Notes: a model not told the origin generated them from the sequence alone. A stretch of 64,000 nucleotides of DNA from JACVRM01 sp963755085 (GCA_963755085.1 CAVWIN010000019.1:1-64000), one strand, 5' to 3'; shown: positions 36,561 through 45,280, numbered from the stretch's first letter. Numbers and translations are program-made.

Positions 36561-38089
36561 GGACGCTGCCCGAGGCCTTCGCGCCCTACAGCTGGGCGCC
36601 GTCGACGGAGGAGCTCGCACGCCGGGCGGAGCTCGACCCGGCGCAGATCGTCCGCTTCGACGGCAACGTGCCGCCGTGGCCACGACCGTCCGCGCGGCCG
36701 GGCACGATCGCCGGCCGGCTCGCCGAGATCAACGCCTACCCGCATGGCGGCTACCCGGAGCTGCTGCGTGCGATCGCCGACTACGCCGGGGTCGAGCCGG
36801 AGCAGATCGTGCTCGGCGCGGGCGCGGACGACCTGATCCTGCTCTGCGCGCGCGCCTTCGCGGGGCCGGGCGACACGGTCGCGATCGCCGACTCGCCGAC
36901 CTACCCTCTCTACCGAGTCGCCGCCGGCCTCGCCGGCGCGGCGGTGGGCGACGCCGGCCCGGCCGTGACGTTCACGTGCCGCCCCAACAACCCGACGGGC
37001 GAGCTTGGCGACCTGCCCGCAGCACGGCCGCTCGTCGTCGACGAGGCGTACTGGGAGTACGCCGGCGAAACGGCCGTGCACCTGCTCGATGACGGCGTCG
37101 TCGTCATCCGGACGTTCTCGAAGGCCTTCGGCCTCGCCGGCGCGCGGATCGGCTACGCGCTCGCCGACCGCGAGACCGCTGCGGAGCTGAACCGCCGCCA
37201 GGCGCCGCTCCCGGTCACGACGCTGTCCGCGCAGCTCGCGCTCGCCGGCCTCGCCGACCGGCCGGACGTCGCGCCCATCGTCGAGGAGCGCCTGCGCATC
37301 GAGCGCGGCGTCCGCGCGCTCGGCCTCGAGCCGCTCCCCTCCCGGACGAACTTCCTGTTCGTCCCGGTCGACGACGCGCCCACGCTGGCGGAGGCGCTGC
37401 TCCGCTCGGGCGTCGTCGTGCGCACCTTCCCTGAGGGGATCCGCTTCAACGTGCGCGATCCCGAGGACGACGACCTCCTGCTCGACGCGCTCGCACGCGC
37501 GCTCGACCGGCCGGCACCGGTCGCCCAGCAGGGCGGCCGCCGGGCGCGCCGCCTGCGCGCGACGGCCGAGACGCGCATCAGCGTGCGCCTCGCACTCGAC
37601 GGCGCCGGCCGCGTGCGTGTGGCCACCGGCGCGAGCCTGGCCGATCACCTGCTCGAGCAGCTCGCCTTCCACGCCGGCCTCGACCTCGTGCTCGAGGGCG
37701 CCGGCGACCTCGAGACCGGCGACCACCACACCTCCGAGGACGCCGCCATCGCGCTCGGGGAGGCGCTCGACCTCGCGCTGGGCGACCGGCGCGGCATCGC
37801 CCGCTACGGCGACGCGGTCGTGCCGATGGACGACGCGCTCGCGCGCGCCGCGGTCGACCTGGGCGGGCGCCCGTGGGCCGAGGTGAGCCTCGAGCGCGAG
37901 CCCGGCATGGCCGCACACATGCTCGGCAGCCTGGCGCAGGCGGGCCGCCTCGCGATCCACGTCGAGGCCACGGGGGCCGACGGCCATCACTGCGCCGAGG
38001 CGGCGTTCAAGGCCGTCGGACGCGCGCTGCGCAAGGCCGTGGCGGCCGAGGCCGGCCGCGGGCTGCCGTCGACCAAGGGGCTCGTGTGA
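36557..38089 (+). CDS. hisCB: HisC-HisB fusion: histidinol-phosphate aminotransferase / imidazoleglycerol-phosphate dehydratase
   Basis: One 510-residue frame from GTG 36557 (GTGA overlap with hisD). Residues 1 to about 320 are a fold-type I PLP aminotransferase with VTFTCRPNNPTGE, VVDEAYWEY, the Lys in IRTFSKAFGLAGARIGYA and C-terminal Arg in GIRFNVRDPEDD. A short Arg/Gln-rich linker (about 320-340) leads to HisB from TRISVRLALDG, with the manganese-binding sets DHLLEQLAFHAG, DHHTSEDAAIALGEAL and DGHHCAEAAFKA, and the usual end GLPSTKGLV. It would catalyse two consecutive-but-one linked steps: dehydration to imidazole acetol phosphate and then transamination. No HAD phosphatase domain is present. 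Confidence 0.85.
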   Translation: MRTLPEAFAPYSWAPSTEELARRAELDPAQIVRFDGNVPPWPRPSARPGTIAGRLAEINAYPHGGYPELLRAIADYAGVEPEQIVLGAGADDLILLCARAFAGPGDTVAIADSPTYPLYRVAAGLAGAAVGDAGPAVTFTCRPNNPTGELGDLPAARPLVVDEAYWEYAGETAVHLLDDGVVVIRTFSKAFGLAGARIGYALADRETAAELNRRQAPLPVTTLSAQLALAGLADRPDVAPIVEERLRIERGVRALGLEPLPSRTNFLFVPVDDAPTLAEALLRSGVVVRTFPEGIRFNVRDPEDDDLLLDALARALDRPAPVAQQGGRRARRLRATAETRISVRLALDGAGRVRVATGASLADHLLEQLAFHAGLDLVLEGAGDLETGDHHTSEDAAIALGEALDLALGDRRGIARYGDAVVPMDDALARAAVDLGGRPWAEVSLEREPGMAAHMLGSLAQAGRLAIHVEATGADGHHCAEAAFKAVGRALRKAVAAEAGRGLPSTKGLV

Positions 38090-38631
38090 CGCGCGTCGCC
38101 GTCTGCGACTACGGCGCCGGGAACGTCCGCTCGGTCGCCATTGCGCTCGAACGCCTCGGCGCGCAGGTGACCGTCACCACAGACGCGGAGACGGTGGCCG
38201 GCGCCGACCTCGCCGTGCTCCCCGGCGTCGGCTCGGCGGCCAGCGCGATGATGGCCCTGCGCTCGGCCGGCATCGACGGGGCGCTCCGCGCGCGCACGGG
38301 ACCCACGCTCGGCATCTGCCTCGGGCTCCAGCTCGCGCTCGAGCACTCGGAGGAGGACGGCGGCGTCGAGGGCCTCGGCCTGCTGCCCGGCCGCGCGCGC
38401 CGTCTCCGCGAGGGGCGCATACCGCGGATCGGCTGGGCGCCGGTCGACCCGCTTCACGACACGTTCTACTTCGCCCACTCTTTCGCAGCCGACACGCGTG
38501 CCGCCACCGCGTGGTCGGAGGGCTGCGTCGCCGAGGCGCGCTCCGGCGCGTTCCTCGGCGTCCAGTTCCACCCGGAGAAGAGCGGCGCCGCCGGCGCCCG
38601 CTACCTGGAGCGATGCCTCTCCCCCGCCTGA
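38086..38631 (+). CDS. hisH: Imidazole glycerol phosphate synthase, glutaminase subunit
   Basis: 181 residues from GTG 38086, coupled to hisCB by GTGA. Class I glutamine amidotransferase with the nucleophile Cys in LGICLGLQLAL and the His-Glu pair in GVQFHPEKSG; VAVCDYGAGNVRSV opens the protein as usual. It delivers ammonia to HisF. Slightly shorter than average (about 200). Confidence 0.9.
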   Translation: MTRVAVCDYGAGNVRSVAIALERLGAQVTVTTDAETVAGADLAVLPGVGSAASAMMALRSAGIDGALRARTGPTLGICLGLQLALEHSEEDGGVEGLGLLPGRARRLREGRIPRIGWAPVDPLHDTFYFAHSFAADTRAATAWSEGCVAEARSGAFLGVQFHPEKSGAAGARYLERCLSPA

Positions 38632-39356
38632 TCCCGTGCCTCGACGTCGCGGGCGGCCGCGTGGTCAAGGGCATCCGCTTCCAGGGCCTCCGCGACGCCG
38701 GCGATCCGGTGGAGCTCGGTGCCCGCTACTCGGAGGCCGGCGCGGACGAGCTCGTCTTCCTCGACGTGAAGGCGACGCTCGAGGAGCGCGCCAACCGGAT
38801 CGAGCTGGTCGAGCGCGTCGCCGAGCGGCTCGCCATCCCCTTCACGGTCGGCGGAGGCGTTCGCTCGGCCGCCGACGCGGAGGCGCTGCTGCGCGCGGGC
38901 GCCGACAAGGTGGCCGTGAACAGCGCGGCGCTGGAGCGGCCGGCACTCATCGGCGAGCTTGCCGAGCGCGTCGGCTCGCAGGCCGTCGTGCTCGCCGTCG
39001 ACGCGACCGGCGGGCGCGTGCACGCCCGCGCGGGGACGACCGACGCCGGGCGCGACGCTGCCGAGTGGGCAGCCGAGGGTGAGGCGCTCGGCGCCGGCGA
39101 GATCCTGCTGACCTCGATCGACGCCGACGGCACGCGCGCCGGCTATGACCTCGAGCTCACCGCCCGGGTCGCAGGGGCCGTGTGCGTCCCGGTCATCGCT
39201 TCCGGCGGAGCGGGCGGCGCCGAGCACGTGGCCGAGGCGCTCGAGGTCGCGCAGGCGGCCCTGCTCGCATCGATCCTCCACGAAGACCCGGACCGGCTGG
39301 CGTCGCTGCGCGTCGAGCTGCGCGCCGCCGGCGTCCCCCTCCGCGATGCCGCCTGA
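38613..39356 (+). CDS. hisF: Imidazole glycerol phosphate synthase, cyclase subunit
   Basis: 247 residues from ATG 38613, overlapping hisH by 19 bp. Barrel protein beginning LIPCLDVAGGRVVKGIRF, with the catalytic Asp residues in CLDV and in TSIDADGTRAGYD, and phosphate sites TVGGGVRSAADAEALLRAGADKVAVNSAA and PVIASGGAGG. It closes the imidazole ring and releases AICAR. Confidence 0.92.
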   Translation: MPLPRLIPCLDVAGGRVVKGIRFQGLRDAGDPVELGARYSEAGADELVFLDVKATLEERANRIELVERVAERLAIPFTVGGGVRSAADAEALLRAGADKVAVNSAALERPALIGELAERVGSQAVVLAVDATGGRVHARAGTTDAGRDAAEWAAEGEALGAGEILLTSIDADGTRAGYDLELTARVAGAVCVPVIASGGAGGAEHVAEALEVAQAALLASILHEDPDRLASLRVELRAAGVPLRDAA

Positions 39357-39909
39357 GCTCCGCGCCGCCGTCGTCCAGGACGCGGAGACGGACCGCGTGC
39401 TCATGCTCGCCTGGATGGACGACGAGGCGCTCCGGCGCACGCGCGAGACGGGCGAGGCGTGGTTCTGGAGCCGGTCCCGCGAGGAGCTCTGGCACAAGGG
39501 CGCGACCTCCGGAAACACGCTCGCAGTCGAGGAGCTGCGCGACGACTGCGACGGAGACGCGATCCTGCTCCGGGTCCGCCCCGCCGGGCCGGCGTGCCAC
39601 ACCGGCTCGGTCTCCTGCTTCGCGCCCTGGCTGTGGCGCACCGTCGCCTCGCGCGCGCAGGAGCGCCCGGAGGGCTCGTACGTGGCCGGCCTCCTGAACG
39701 CCGGGACGGGCGCCTGCGCGCAGAAGCTCGGTGAGGAAGGCGTCGAGGCTGCGCTCGCGGTCGCCTCCGAGAGCGACGAGCGCGTCGTGTCGGAGATCGC
39801 CGACCTGTGGTTCTCGAGCTACGTGGCACTCGCGGCACGCGGGCTGGATCCCGCGGCCGTGGAGGACGAGCTGCGGCGTCGGGCGGCAAGGGTACGTTCG
39901 GCGGGCTGA
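39346..39909 (+). CDS. hisIE: Bifunctional PR-AMP cyclohydrolase / PR-ATP pyrophosphohydrolase
   Basis: 187 residues from ATG 39346, overlapping hisF by 11 bp. N-terminal HisI: MLAWMDDEALRRT, WSRSREELWHKGATSGN, the metal-binding DCDGDAILL and CHTGSVSCF. C-terminal HisE: SYVAGLLNAGTGACAQKLGEEGVEAALA and EIADLWFSSYVAL. These are steps 2 and 3 of the pathway. It ends the his operon; histidinol-phosphate phosphatase is not found in the window. Confidence 0.9.
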   Translation: MPPELRAAVVQDAETDRVLMLAWMDDEALRRTRETGEAWFWSRSREELWHKGATSGNTLAVEELRDDCDGDAILLRVRPAGPACHTGSVSCFAPWLWRTVASRAQERPEGSYVAGLLNAGTGACAQKLGEEGVEAALAVASESDERVVSEIADLWFSSYVALAARGLDPAAVEDELRRRAARVRSAG

Positions 39910-39929
39910 TCCGCCGCGCGTCCTGCCTC

Positions 39930-40043
39930 ATGGTCTTGCTCCTCGCCGCCGGCCGCAGCGGCGGCGGCAGTAGCGGCTCCGGAGGGCTGAACCTGCCGGT
40001 CGGCCCCTACGCCGCCGGCACGCTGCACGTCAACGCAGGCTGA
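39930..40043 (+). CDS. Short secreted-peptide-like ORF after the his operon (37 aa)
   Basis: ATG 39930 begins MVLLLAAGRSGGGSSGSGGLN. It looks like a lipoprotein N-terminus whose lipobox Cys is replaced by Arg (AAGR-SGG where AAGC-SGG is expected), followed by a Gly/Ser linker and LPVGPYAAGTLHVNAG. Its end overlaps the convergent GH1 gene by 14 bp. It may be a remnant of a lipoprotein gene. Low confidence that it is expressed. Confidence 0.3.
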   Translation: MVLLLAAGRSGGGSSGSGGLNLPVGPYAAGTLHVNAG

Positions 40044-41325
40044 CCGGGCGCGACGACGCGACGACGTCGCGGTACCAGGCGTAGCTCGCCTTCGGGATCC
40101 GCTCGAGCGTCTCGTAGTCGACGTACACGAGCCCGAAGCGGCGCGAGTAGCCGAGCGCCCACTCGAAGTTGTCGAGCAGCGACCACACGAAGTACCCGCG
40201 TACCGGGACGCCCGCGTCCATTGCCTCCGCCAGCGCGCTGAGATGGCGGCCGAGGTACCGGACCCGGTCGCGATCCTCGCCCCCGCGCACATCCTCGTAG
40301 GCGGCGCCGTTCTCGGTCACGTAGACCGGCGGAAGGTGGTAGTCGCGCCACAGGCGGCAGAGCACGTCGCACAGCCCCTGGGGGTACACCTCCCACCCCA
40401 TCGCCGTGCGCTCGGCCGCTCCCGGCTCGGCCCCGAGCGCGCTGACCAGGTCGCGCGTGTAGTAGTTGACGCCGAGGAAGTCGAGCGGCCCGCCGATCCG
40501 CTCCAGGTCGCCCGGGCGGACGGGCAGCTCGAGCGGCGCGAGCGACTCGAGGACGTCCTCGGGGTACGCGCCGCGCAGGAGCGGGTCGAGGAACAGGCGT
40601 ACCTGCGTCCCGTCCTTCATGCGTGCGGCGTCGCGATCCGCCGCCGCCCGCGTCAGCGGCTCGTAGAGCGGAAGGTCGACGGCGATGCCGACCCGGGCGC
40701 CGGTCCGTACGCGCAAACGCTCCGCGGCGAAGGCGTGCGCCAGCAGCACATGGTGCGCGGCGGCGAGCGCGTCGCCGGTGCTCCGCCGGCCCGGCGCAAA
40801 CTCACCCGAGCCGTACCCGAGCCAGGAGACCACGCGCGGCTCGCAGATCGTGATCCAGTCCTCTACCCGGTCGCCGAGGCGTTCAGCGACCACGTCGACG
40901 TACTCGGCGAAGGCGTGGGCCGTGTCGCGCTCGGGCCAGCCGCCGGCGTCCTCGAGCGGCTGCGGCAGGTCCCAGTGGTAGAGCGTGACGAACGGCTGGA
41001 CGCCCGCGTCGAGCAGCTCGTCCACGAACCGGTCGTAGAAGTCGAGGCCGGCCGGGTTGACCTTCCCGCGGCCCTCCGGCACGACCCGGGGCCACGCGAT
41101 GGAGAACCGGTATGCGTCGACGCCGAGGCCCTCGACCAGGTCGATGTCCTCGCGCCAGCGGTGGTACGAGTCGCAGGCGACGGCACCGGTGTCCCCGTTC
41201 AGGATCGTGCCGGGCTGCGCACAGAAGCGGTCCCAGATGCTCTCGCCGCGGCCGTCCTCGTCGACGGCGCCCTCGGTCTGGTAGGCCGACGCAGCGGCGC
41301 CCCACACGAAGTCCGCCGGGAACAT
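40030..41325 (-). CDS. GH1 beta-glucosidase
   Basis: 431 residues, normal GH1 length. It starts FPADFVWGAAASAYQTEGA. The nucleophile is the Glu in YVTENGAAY; the acid/base Glu is in WITICEPRVVSWLGY, where the nearly invariant Asn before Glu is Cys. Further signatures are RFSIAWPRVVPEG and WSLLDNFEWALGYSRRFGLVYVDY. No signal peptide, so it should cleave imported beta-glucosides in the cytoplasm. It is divergent from the importer operon, sharing an upstream region with a tandem repeat. Confidence 0.88.
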   Translation of the reverse strand: MFPADFVWGAAASAYQTEGAVDEDGRGESIWDRFCAQPGTILNGDTGAVACDSYHRWREDIDLVEGLGVDAYRFSIAWPRVVPEGRGKVNPAGLDFYDRFVDELLDAGVQPFVTLYHWDLPQPLEDAGGWPERDTAHAFAEYVDVVAERLGDRVEDWITICEPRVVSWLGYGSGEFAPGRRSTGDALAAAHHVLLAHAFAAERLRVRTGARVGIAVDLPLYEPLTRAAADRDAARMKDGTQVRLFLDPLLRGAYPEDVLESLAPLELPVRPGDLERIGGPLDFLGVNYYTRDLVSALGAEPGAAERTAMGWEVYPQGLCDVLCRLWRDYHLPPVYVTENGAAYEDVRGGEDRDRVRYLGRHLSALAEAMDAGVPVRGYFVWSLLDNFEWALGYSRRFGLVYVDYETLERIPKASYAWYRDVVASSRPVSLR

Positions 41326-41393
41326 GGACCGATCGTACGGCTGGTGCCTTCACCGGGCGTCAGGGCCGACCCCGCACCGGCTGCGCACTTTCC

Positions 41394-41453
41394 CCGCTCG
41401 TACTAAATGCGCTCGTAATAAGCGCCCTCGTAGTAAGCGCGCTCGTAGTAAGC
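41394..41453. repeat. Four tandem 15-bp repeats in the divergent GH1/importer promoter region
   Basis: Units: CCGCTCGTACTAAAT (41394-41408), GCGCTCGTAATAAGC (41409), GCCCTCGTAGTAAGC (41424) and GCGCTCGTAGTAAGC (41439-41453). The copies are directly adjacent with period 15, and divergence rises towards the GH1 side. The placement between two divergent, functionally linked transcription units suggests an operator array or spacing element. I do not see it elsewhere in the window. Confidence 0.7.
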
Positions 41454-41537
41454 GGCACCCCCGATGGCGCGAACGGAGGCGCGGGCGATTCTCGATACGA
41501 ACCCTCGCGTCGCGAGGACTGAGAGGAGGAGTGAGAG

Positions 41538-43277
41538 ATGCTCACTCGCAAGAGAGGAGGCCTGGCAGCGGCCGCTGCCGGCGCCCTTCTCGTTGTCATC
41601 GTGGCCTCGATCGGGCTCAGCGGTGCTGGAGCGAGTCAGCGTTCGGCCTTCGCACTACCACGTGGTCAGACGTTCTATATGAGCGGCAACCAGTGGTCGC
41701 CGAACAATGACGTGAACCCTGCGAAGAACTGGGACTATGTCACCGGTCTCGTCGGGTTCTCTTACGAAACGGCATTCCGCTACGACCCGATGAAGGGCAC
41801 GTTCATCCCCTGGCTGGCCACCAGCGGGAGCTGGACGAACAAGACCACCTACGTCATGAACATCCGCAAGAACGTGAAGTGGACGGATGGCAAGACCATG
41901 ACGCCGACCGACGTCGCCTACAGCTTCAAGCTCGCGAAAACCGCGACGCATCCGCAGCATCCGCTGTGGACCGACACGGGCCTCAAGAGCGTGAACGCGA
42001 AGGGCAACCAGGTGATCTTCACGTTCGCCTCGAGCCATAGCTACCAGCAGTTCGACTACTACCGGTTCATGGTCGCGATCGTTCCGCAGCACATCTTCCA
42101 GAAGTGGAGCAAGACGGAGCTCGCAACCGCGAACCTGAACCTCACGAACGGCAAGATCGTCGGCACCGGCCCGTACGTCTACCAGTCCGGGTACGGCGCC
42201 TCGTCCGAGACCGTGACGTGGAAAAAGAACGCGAACTGGTGGGCGACCAAGCAGCTCGGAATCAAGGTCGCGCCGACCTACGTGGTCGACATCTCGAACT
42301 CGTCGAACGCCGCTGCACTGGCGAACTTCAGTGCGGGCAACATCGACCTGTTCAACAACTTCGCGCCCAAGTCGGCCATCCGCGGCCAGACGAAGACGTA
42401 CTACAGCAAGGCACCGTGGCACCTCAGCGCGAACACCGTGTGGCTGTTCCCGAACACCACGCAGAAGCCGCTGAATGACGCCGCGTTCCGCCACGCGCTG
42501 GCCACGTCGATCAACATCAGCCAGATTCTCGACAAGGCGTATCAGGGTCTCGCCATCAAGGCGAACCCGACGGGCCTGCTGCCGATCTGGAACAAGTACG
42601 TCGACGGCCAGACCGTCAAGAAGTACGGGTTCTCGTACAGCACCGCGAAGGCCAAGCAGATGCTTGCCGCGGCCGGCTACAAGGACTCGAACAACGACGG
42701 GTACGTCGAGAACAAGGACGGGTCGACAATCAACCTGAAGATCGTCTGCCCGAACGGCTGGTCCGACTGGATGACAGCCATCCAGGTGATTCAGTCCAGC
42801 GCGAAGGAGGCCGGCATCCACCTGACGGTCGGGTATCCCGACTACGGGACGATGGCGGACGACCGCGGTCACGGCCGCTTCGACCTCCTGCTCGGCAACG
42901 ACCGGCAGATGTCGAACTCGCCGTGGACGTACTACCAGTACATCTACCAGCTGCCGCTAAGCAGCAACCAGACGACGGCGAATTACGAGCGGTTTACCGA
43001 CTCGGCCGCCTGGAAGGAAGTGCAGCAGCTCGACAAGACGCCGACGAGTGACAAGTCGCAGTACCAGGCACAGCTGACGGCACTGCAGAAGACATTCCTG
43101 CAGAAGCTGCCCGCAATTCCGCTCTGGTACAACGGCATGTGGGCCATGTTCAACACGAAGTACTGGACGGGTTGGCCTTCGTCTGCGACGAACAAGTTCA
43201 CGGACGTCTCCTGGCGCAACTACTTCCAGATGACGAGCATCGACATGCTCACCCATCTGAAGTCGACCGGATCGTAG
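41538..43277 (+). CDS. ABC importer substrate-binding protein (SBP_bac_5), beta-glycoside locus
   Basis: 579 residues with a clear Sec signal peptide (RKRGG, then AAAAAGALLVVIVASIGLSGAGA). ATG 41538 follows a purine-rich GAGAGGAGGAG. The mature part carries SBP_bac_5 features: YVMNIRKNVKWTDGKTMTPTDVAYSF and GTGPYVYQSGYG. It is rich in Trp, Tyr and Asn, as in oligosaccharide-binding members of this otherwise peptide-binding family. The neighbours (GH1 and GH130 enzymes) point to a beta-linked oligosaccharide ligand. Confidence 0.82.
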   Translation: MLTRKRGGLAAAAAGALLVVIVASIGLSGAGASQRSAFALPRGQTFYMSGNQWSPNNDVNPAKNWDYVTGLVGFSYETAFRYDPMKGTFIPWLATSGSWTNKTTYVMNIRKNVKWTDGKTMTPTDVAYSFKLAKTATHPQHPLWTDTGLKSVNAKGNQVIFTFASSHSYQQFDYYRFMVAIVPQHIFQKWSKTELATANLNLTNGKIVGTGPYVYQSGYGASSETVTWKKNANWWATKQLGIKVAPTYVVDISNSSNAAALANFSAGNIDLFNNFAPKSAIRGQTKTYYSKAPWHLSANTVWLFPNTTQKPLNDAAFRHALATSINISQILDKAYQGLAIKANPTGLLPIWNKYVDGQTVKKYGFSYSTAKAKQMLAAAGYKDSNNDGYVENKDGSTINLKIVCPNGWSDWMTAIQVIQSSAKEAGIHLTVGYPDYGTMADDRGHGRFDLLLGNDRQMSNSPWTYYQYIYQLPLSSNQTTANYERFTDSAAWKEVQQLDKTPTSDKSQYQAQLTALQKTFLQKLPAIPLWYNGMWAMFNTKYWTGWPSSATNKFTDVSWRNYFQMTSIDMLTHLKSTGS

Positions 43278-43307
43278 GTCAGGAGATCATCTCGATGACC
43301 GGTATGC

Positions 43308-43335
43308 ACCCCTCCCGGATAGCCCCGGGAGGGGT
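43308..43335 (+). terminator. Hairpin between the binding-protein and permease genes
   Basis: ACCCCTCCCGG (43308-43318) and CCGGGAGGGGT (43325-43335) form a perfect 11-bp stem with a 6-base loop. No T-run follows. Within an importer operon such a stem commonly stabilises the upstream mRNA or partly terminates, giving an excess of binding protein. Confidence 0.6.
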
Positions 43336-43360
43336 GACGTCTTGAACAGCTTGATCGAAT

Positions 43361-44350
43361 ATGCGTAAGTATCTCTTTCGCAAAATTGGCATCTACCTCG
43401 TAACGTTCTGGGTAGCAGTCACTGTCGACTGGGCGATCCCCCGGTTCATGCCGGGCGATCCCATCGACCGCCTGATCTCGCGCATGCAGGCACAGCCGTC
43501 GGCTGAGCACGCGATCAACAGCTACTACACCAAGGCGTTCGGCTTCGACGTGCCGCTCTGGAAGCAGTACCTGAACTTCTGGGCGGCGCTCTTCCACGGC
43601 GATCTCGGCGTCAGCATCGCGAACTTCCCGACGCCCGTCTGGGATCTCATCCGCGGCGCGCTCCCCTACACGCTCGCACTGCTCCTGCCGGCGATCCTGC
43701 TCGCCTTCTGGGCGGGCAACAAGGTCGGCGCGATGGCCGCCCGGCGCAAGGCGCTCGACAACACCGTGCTGCCCGTCGGGTACGTGCTCACCGCGACGCC
43801 GCAGATGTGGCTCGGCATGCTGCTCGTCTACGTCTTCGCGACGACGCTCGCGTGGTTCCCCGTCTCTGGCGCCTACGACATGTCGATCCAGCCGGCGTGG
43901 ACGCTCGAGTTCGCGCGCAGCTTCCTCAACCACTGGATCCTGCCGTTCCTCGCCCTGTTCCTGGTCGCGTTCGGCGGCTGGGCGATCGGGATGCGCAACA
44001 TGATCATCTACGAGCTCGAGGCGGACTACTCGAACTACCTGGCCGCGCTCGGCGCGCCGACGAAGCTCGTCCGCAAGTACGCGTACCGCAACGCGCTGCT
44101 GCCGCAGATCACCGGCCTCGCGCTCGCGCTGGGCGCGGTCGTCGCCGGGGCGATCGTGGTCGAGATCGTCTTCTCGTACCCCGGCCTCGGGACACTGATC
44201 CTGAACTCGATCGAGAACCGCGACTACTTCGTCCTCCAGGGCATCTTCCTGCTCCTGATCGTCGGCGTCCTGATCGCGAACCTGATCATCGACATCGCGT
44301 ACGTGTTCATCGATCCGCGCACGCGGATCGGCATGGAAGGCGGCGCGTAG
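43361..44350 (+). CDS. ABC importer permease 1 (DppB type), beta-glycoside locus
   Basis: 329 residues. N-terminus RKYLFRKIGIYLVTFWVAVTVDWAIPRFMPGDP, the loop HGDLGVSIANFPTPV, and the EAA-like loop YLAALGAPTKLVRKYAYRNALLPQITGLALALG. It forms the channel with the next gene's product. Start ATG 43361. Confidence 0.85.
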   Translation: MRKYLFRKIGIYLVTFWVAVTVDWAIPRFMPGDPIDRLISRMQAQPSAEHAINSYYTKAFGFDVPLWKQYLNFWAALFHGDLGVSIANFPTPVWDLIRGALPYTLALLLPAILLAFWAGNKVGAMAARRKALDNTVLPVGYVLTATPQMWLGMLLVYVFATTLAWFPVSGAYDMSIQPAWTLEFARSFLNHWILPFLALFLVAFGGWAIGMRNMIIYELEADYSNYLAALGAPTKLVRKYAYRNALLPQITGLALALGAVVAGAIVVEIVFSYPGLGTLILNSIENRDYFVLQGIFLLLIVGVLIANLIIDIAYVFIDPRTRIGMEGGA

Positions 44351-44353
44351 GTC

Positions 44354-45280
44354 ATGGCGGTTCAGGCGAAGCGCGAGCTCGGCGCTGCAACCGCCGGCAG
44401 CCCCGCGGCCGGCCTCGAGGCCGCCACCGGCCCGGGCCGCCGCTCGGAAATCCTCTACTTCGCGCTGCGCAACTGGAAGTTCGTCGCCGGCGCCACACTC
44501 GTCCTGGCGATGCTCGCCCTCGCCCTCATCGGGCCGAAGCTGGACAGCACGCCGCCGCTCGCCTTTACGGGCCCTACCGACAGCCCGCCCTCGTCCGCCT
44601 ACTGGTTCGGCACGACGTCGTTCGGCCAGGACGTGTTCGCGCAGTTCGTCTGGGGCCTGCGCGCGGCGTTCCTCGTCGGCGCACTCGGCGGCGGGATCGC
44701 CTGGATCGTCGGCGCCACGGTCGGCTTCACGGCCGGCTACCGGGGCGGCCTCGTCGACGACGTCCTGAACATGATCACCAACGTCGTGCTCGTCATCCCG
44801 ACGATCGCGATCCTGATCATCGTCGCCGCCTACCTGAACATGCACAGCTACGCGGCGGAGGCGGTGCTCATCGGCCTCACGTCGTGGCCGTGGGCTGCGC
44901 GCGCGGTGCGCGCGCAGACGTTCACGCTGAAGACGCGTGACTTCGTCGACATCGCCCGCCTGAGCGGCCGCACGACGCGCGGCATCATCGCGCGCGAGAT
45001 CGCTCCGAACATGAGCTCCTACCTGCTCATGATGTTCATCCTGCTGTTCGGCGGGGCGATCCTGATCGGCGCCTCGCTCGACTTTCTCGGCCTCGGCCCG
45101 GCGACGCAGGTGTCCCTCGGCCAGATGATGAACAGCGCCTATGCGTCGAGCGCGTTGCTGCTCGGCTTCTGGTGGTGGTTCATCCCGCCGGGCATCGGGA
45201 TCATCGCAATCGTCGGCGGCCTCTACGTCATGAACGTCGGCCTGGACGAGGTCTTCAACCCGAAGTTGAGGGAGCTCTGA
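44354..45280 (+). CDS. ABC importer permease 2 (DppC type), beta-glycoside locus
   Basis: 308 residues, 3 bp after permease 1. N-terminal cytoplasmic region of about 45 residues, one helix, then YWFGTTSFGQDVFAQFVWGLRAAFLVG and the transport domain with the loop DIARLSGRTTRGIIAREIAPNMSSYLLMM. It continues the operon, one base before the first ATPase gene. Confidence 0.85.
   Translation: MAVQAKRELGAATAGSPAAGLEAATGPGRRSEILYFALRNWKFVAGATLVLAMLALALIGPKLDSTPPLAFTGPTDSPPSSAYWFGTTSFGQDVFAQFVWGLRAAFLVGALGGGIAWIVGATVGFTAGYRGGLVDDVLNMITNVVLVIPTIAILIIVAAYLNMHSYAAEAVLIGLTSWPWAARAVRAQTFTLKTRDFVDIARLSGRTTRGIIAREIAPNMSSYLLMMFILLFGGAILIGASLDFLGLGPATQVSLGQMMNSAYASSALLLGFWWWFIPPGIGIIAIVGGLYVMNVGLDEVFNPKLREL

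Noticed and set aside
35438..38089. An 883-residue ORF ending in HisCB
   Set aside because: The first 370 residues are shadow frames of hisG and hisD; the fusion starts at GTG 36557.
41394..41453. CRISPR array
   Set aside because: The 15-bp units are adjacent with no spacers, and no cas genes are present.
43220..44845. A 541-residue leftward ORF over the permease genes
   Set aside because: Antisense, Asp/Arg/His-rich without hydrophobic segments; the permeases are clearly on the plus strand.
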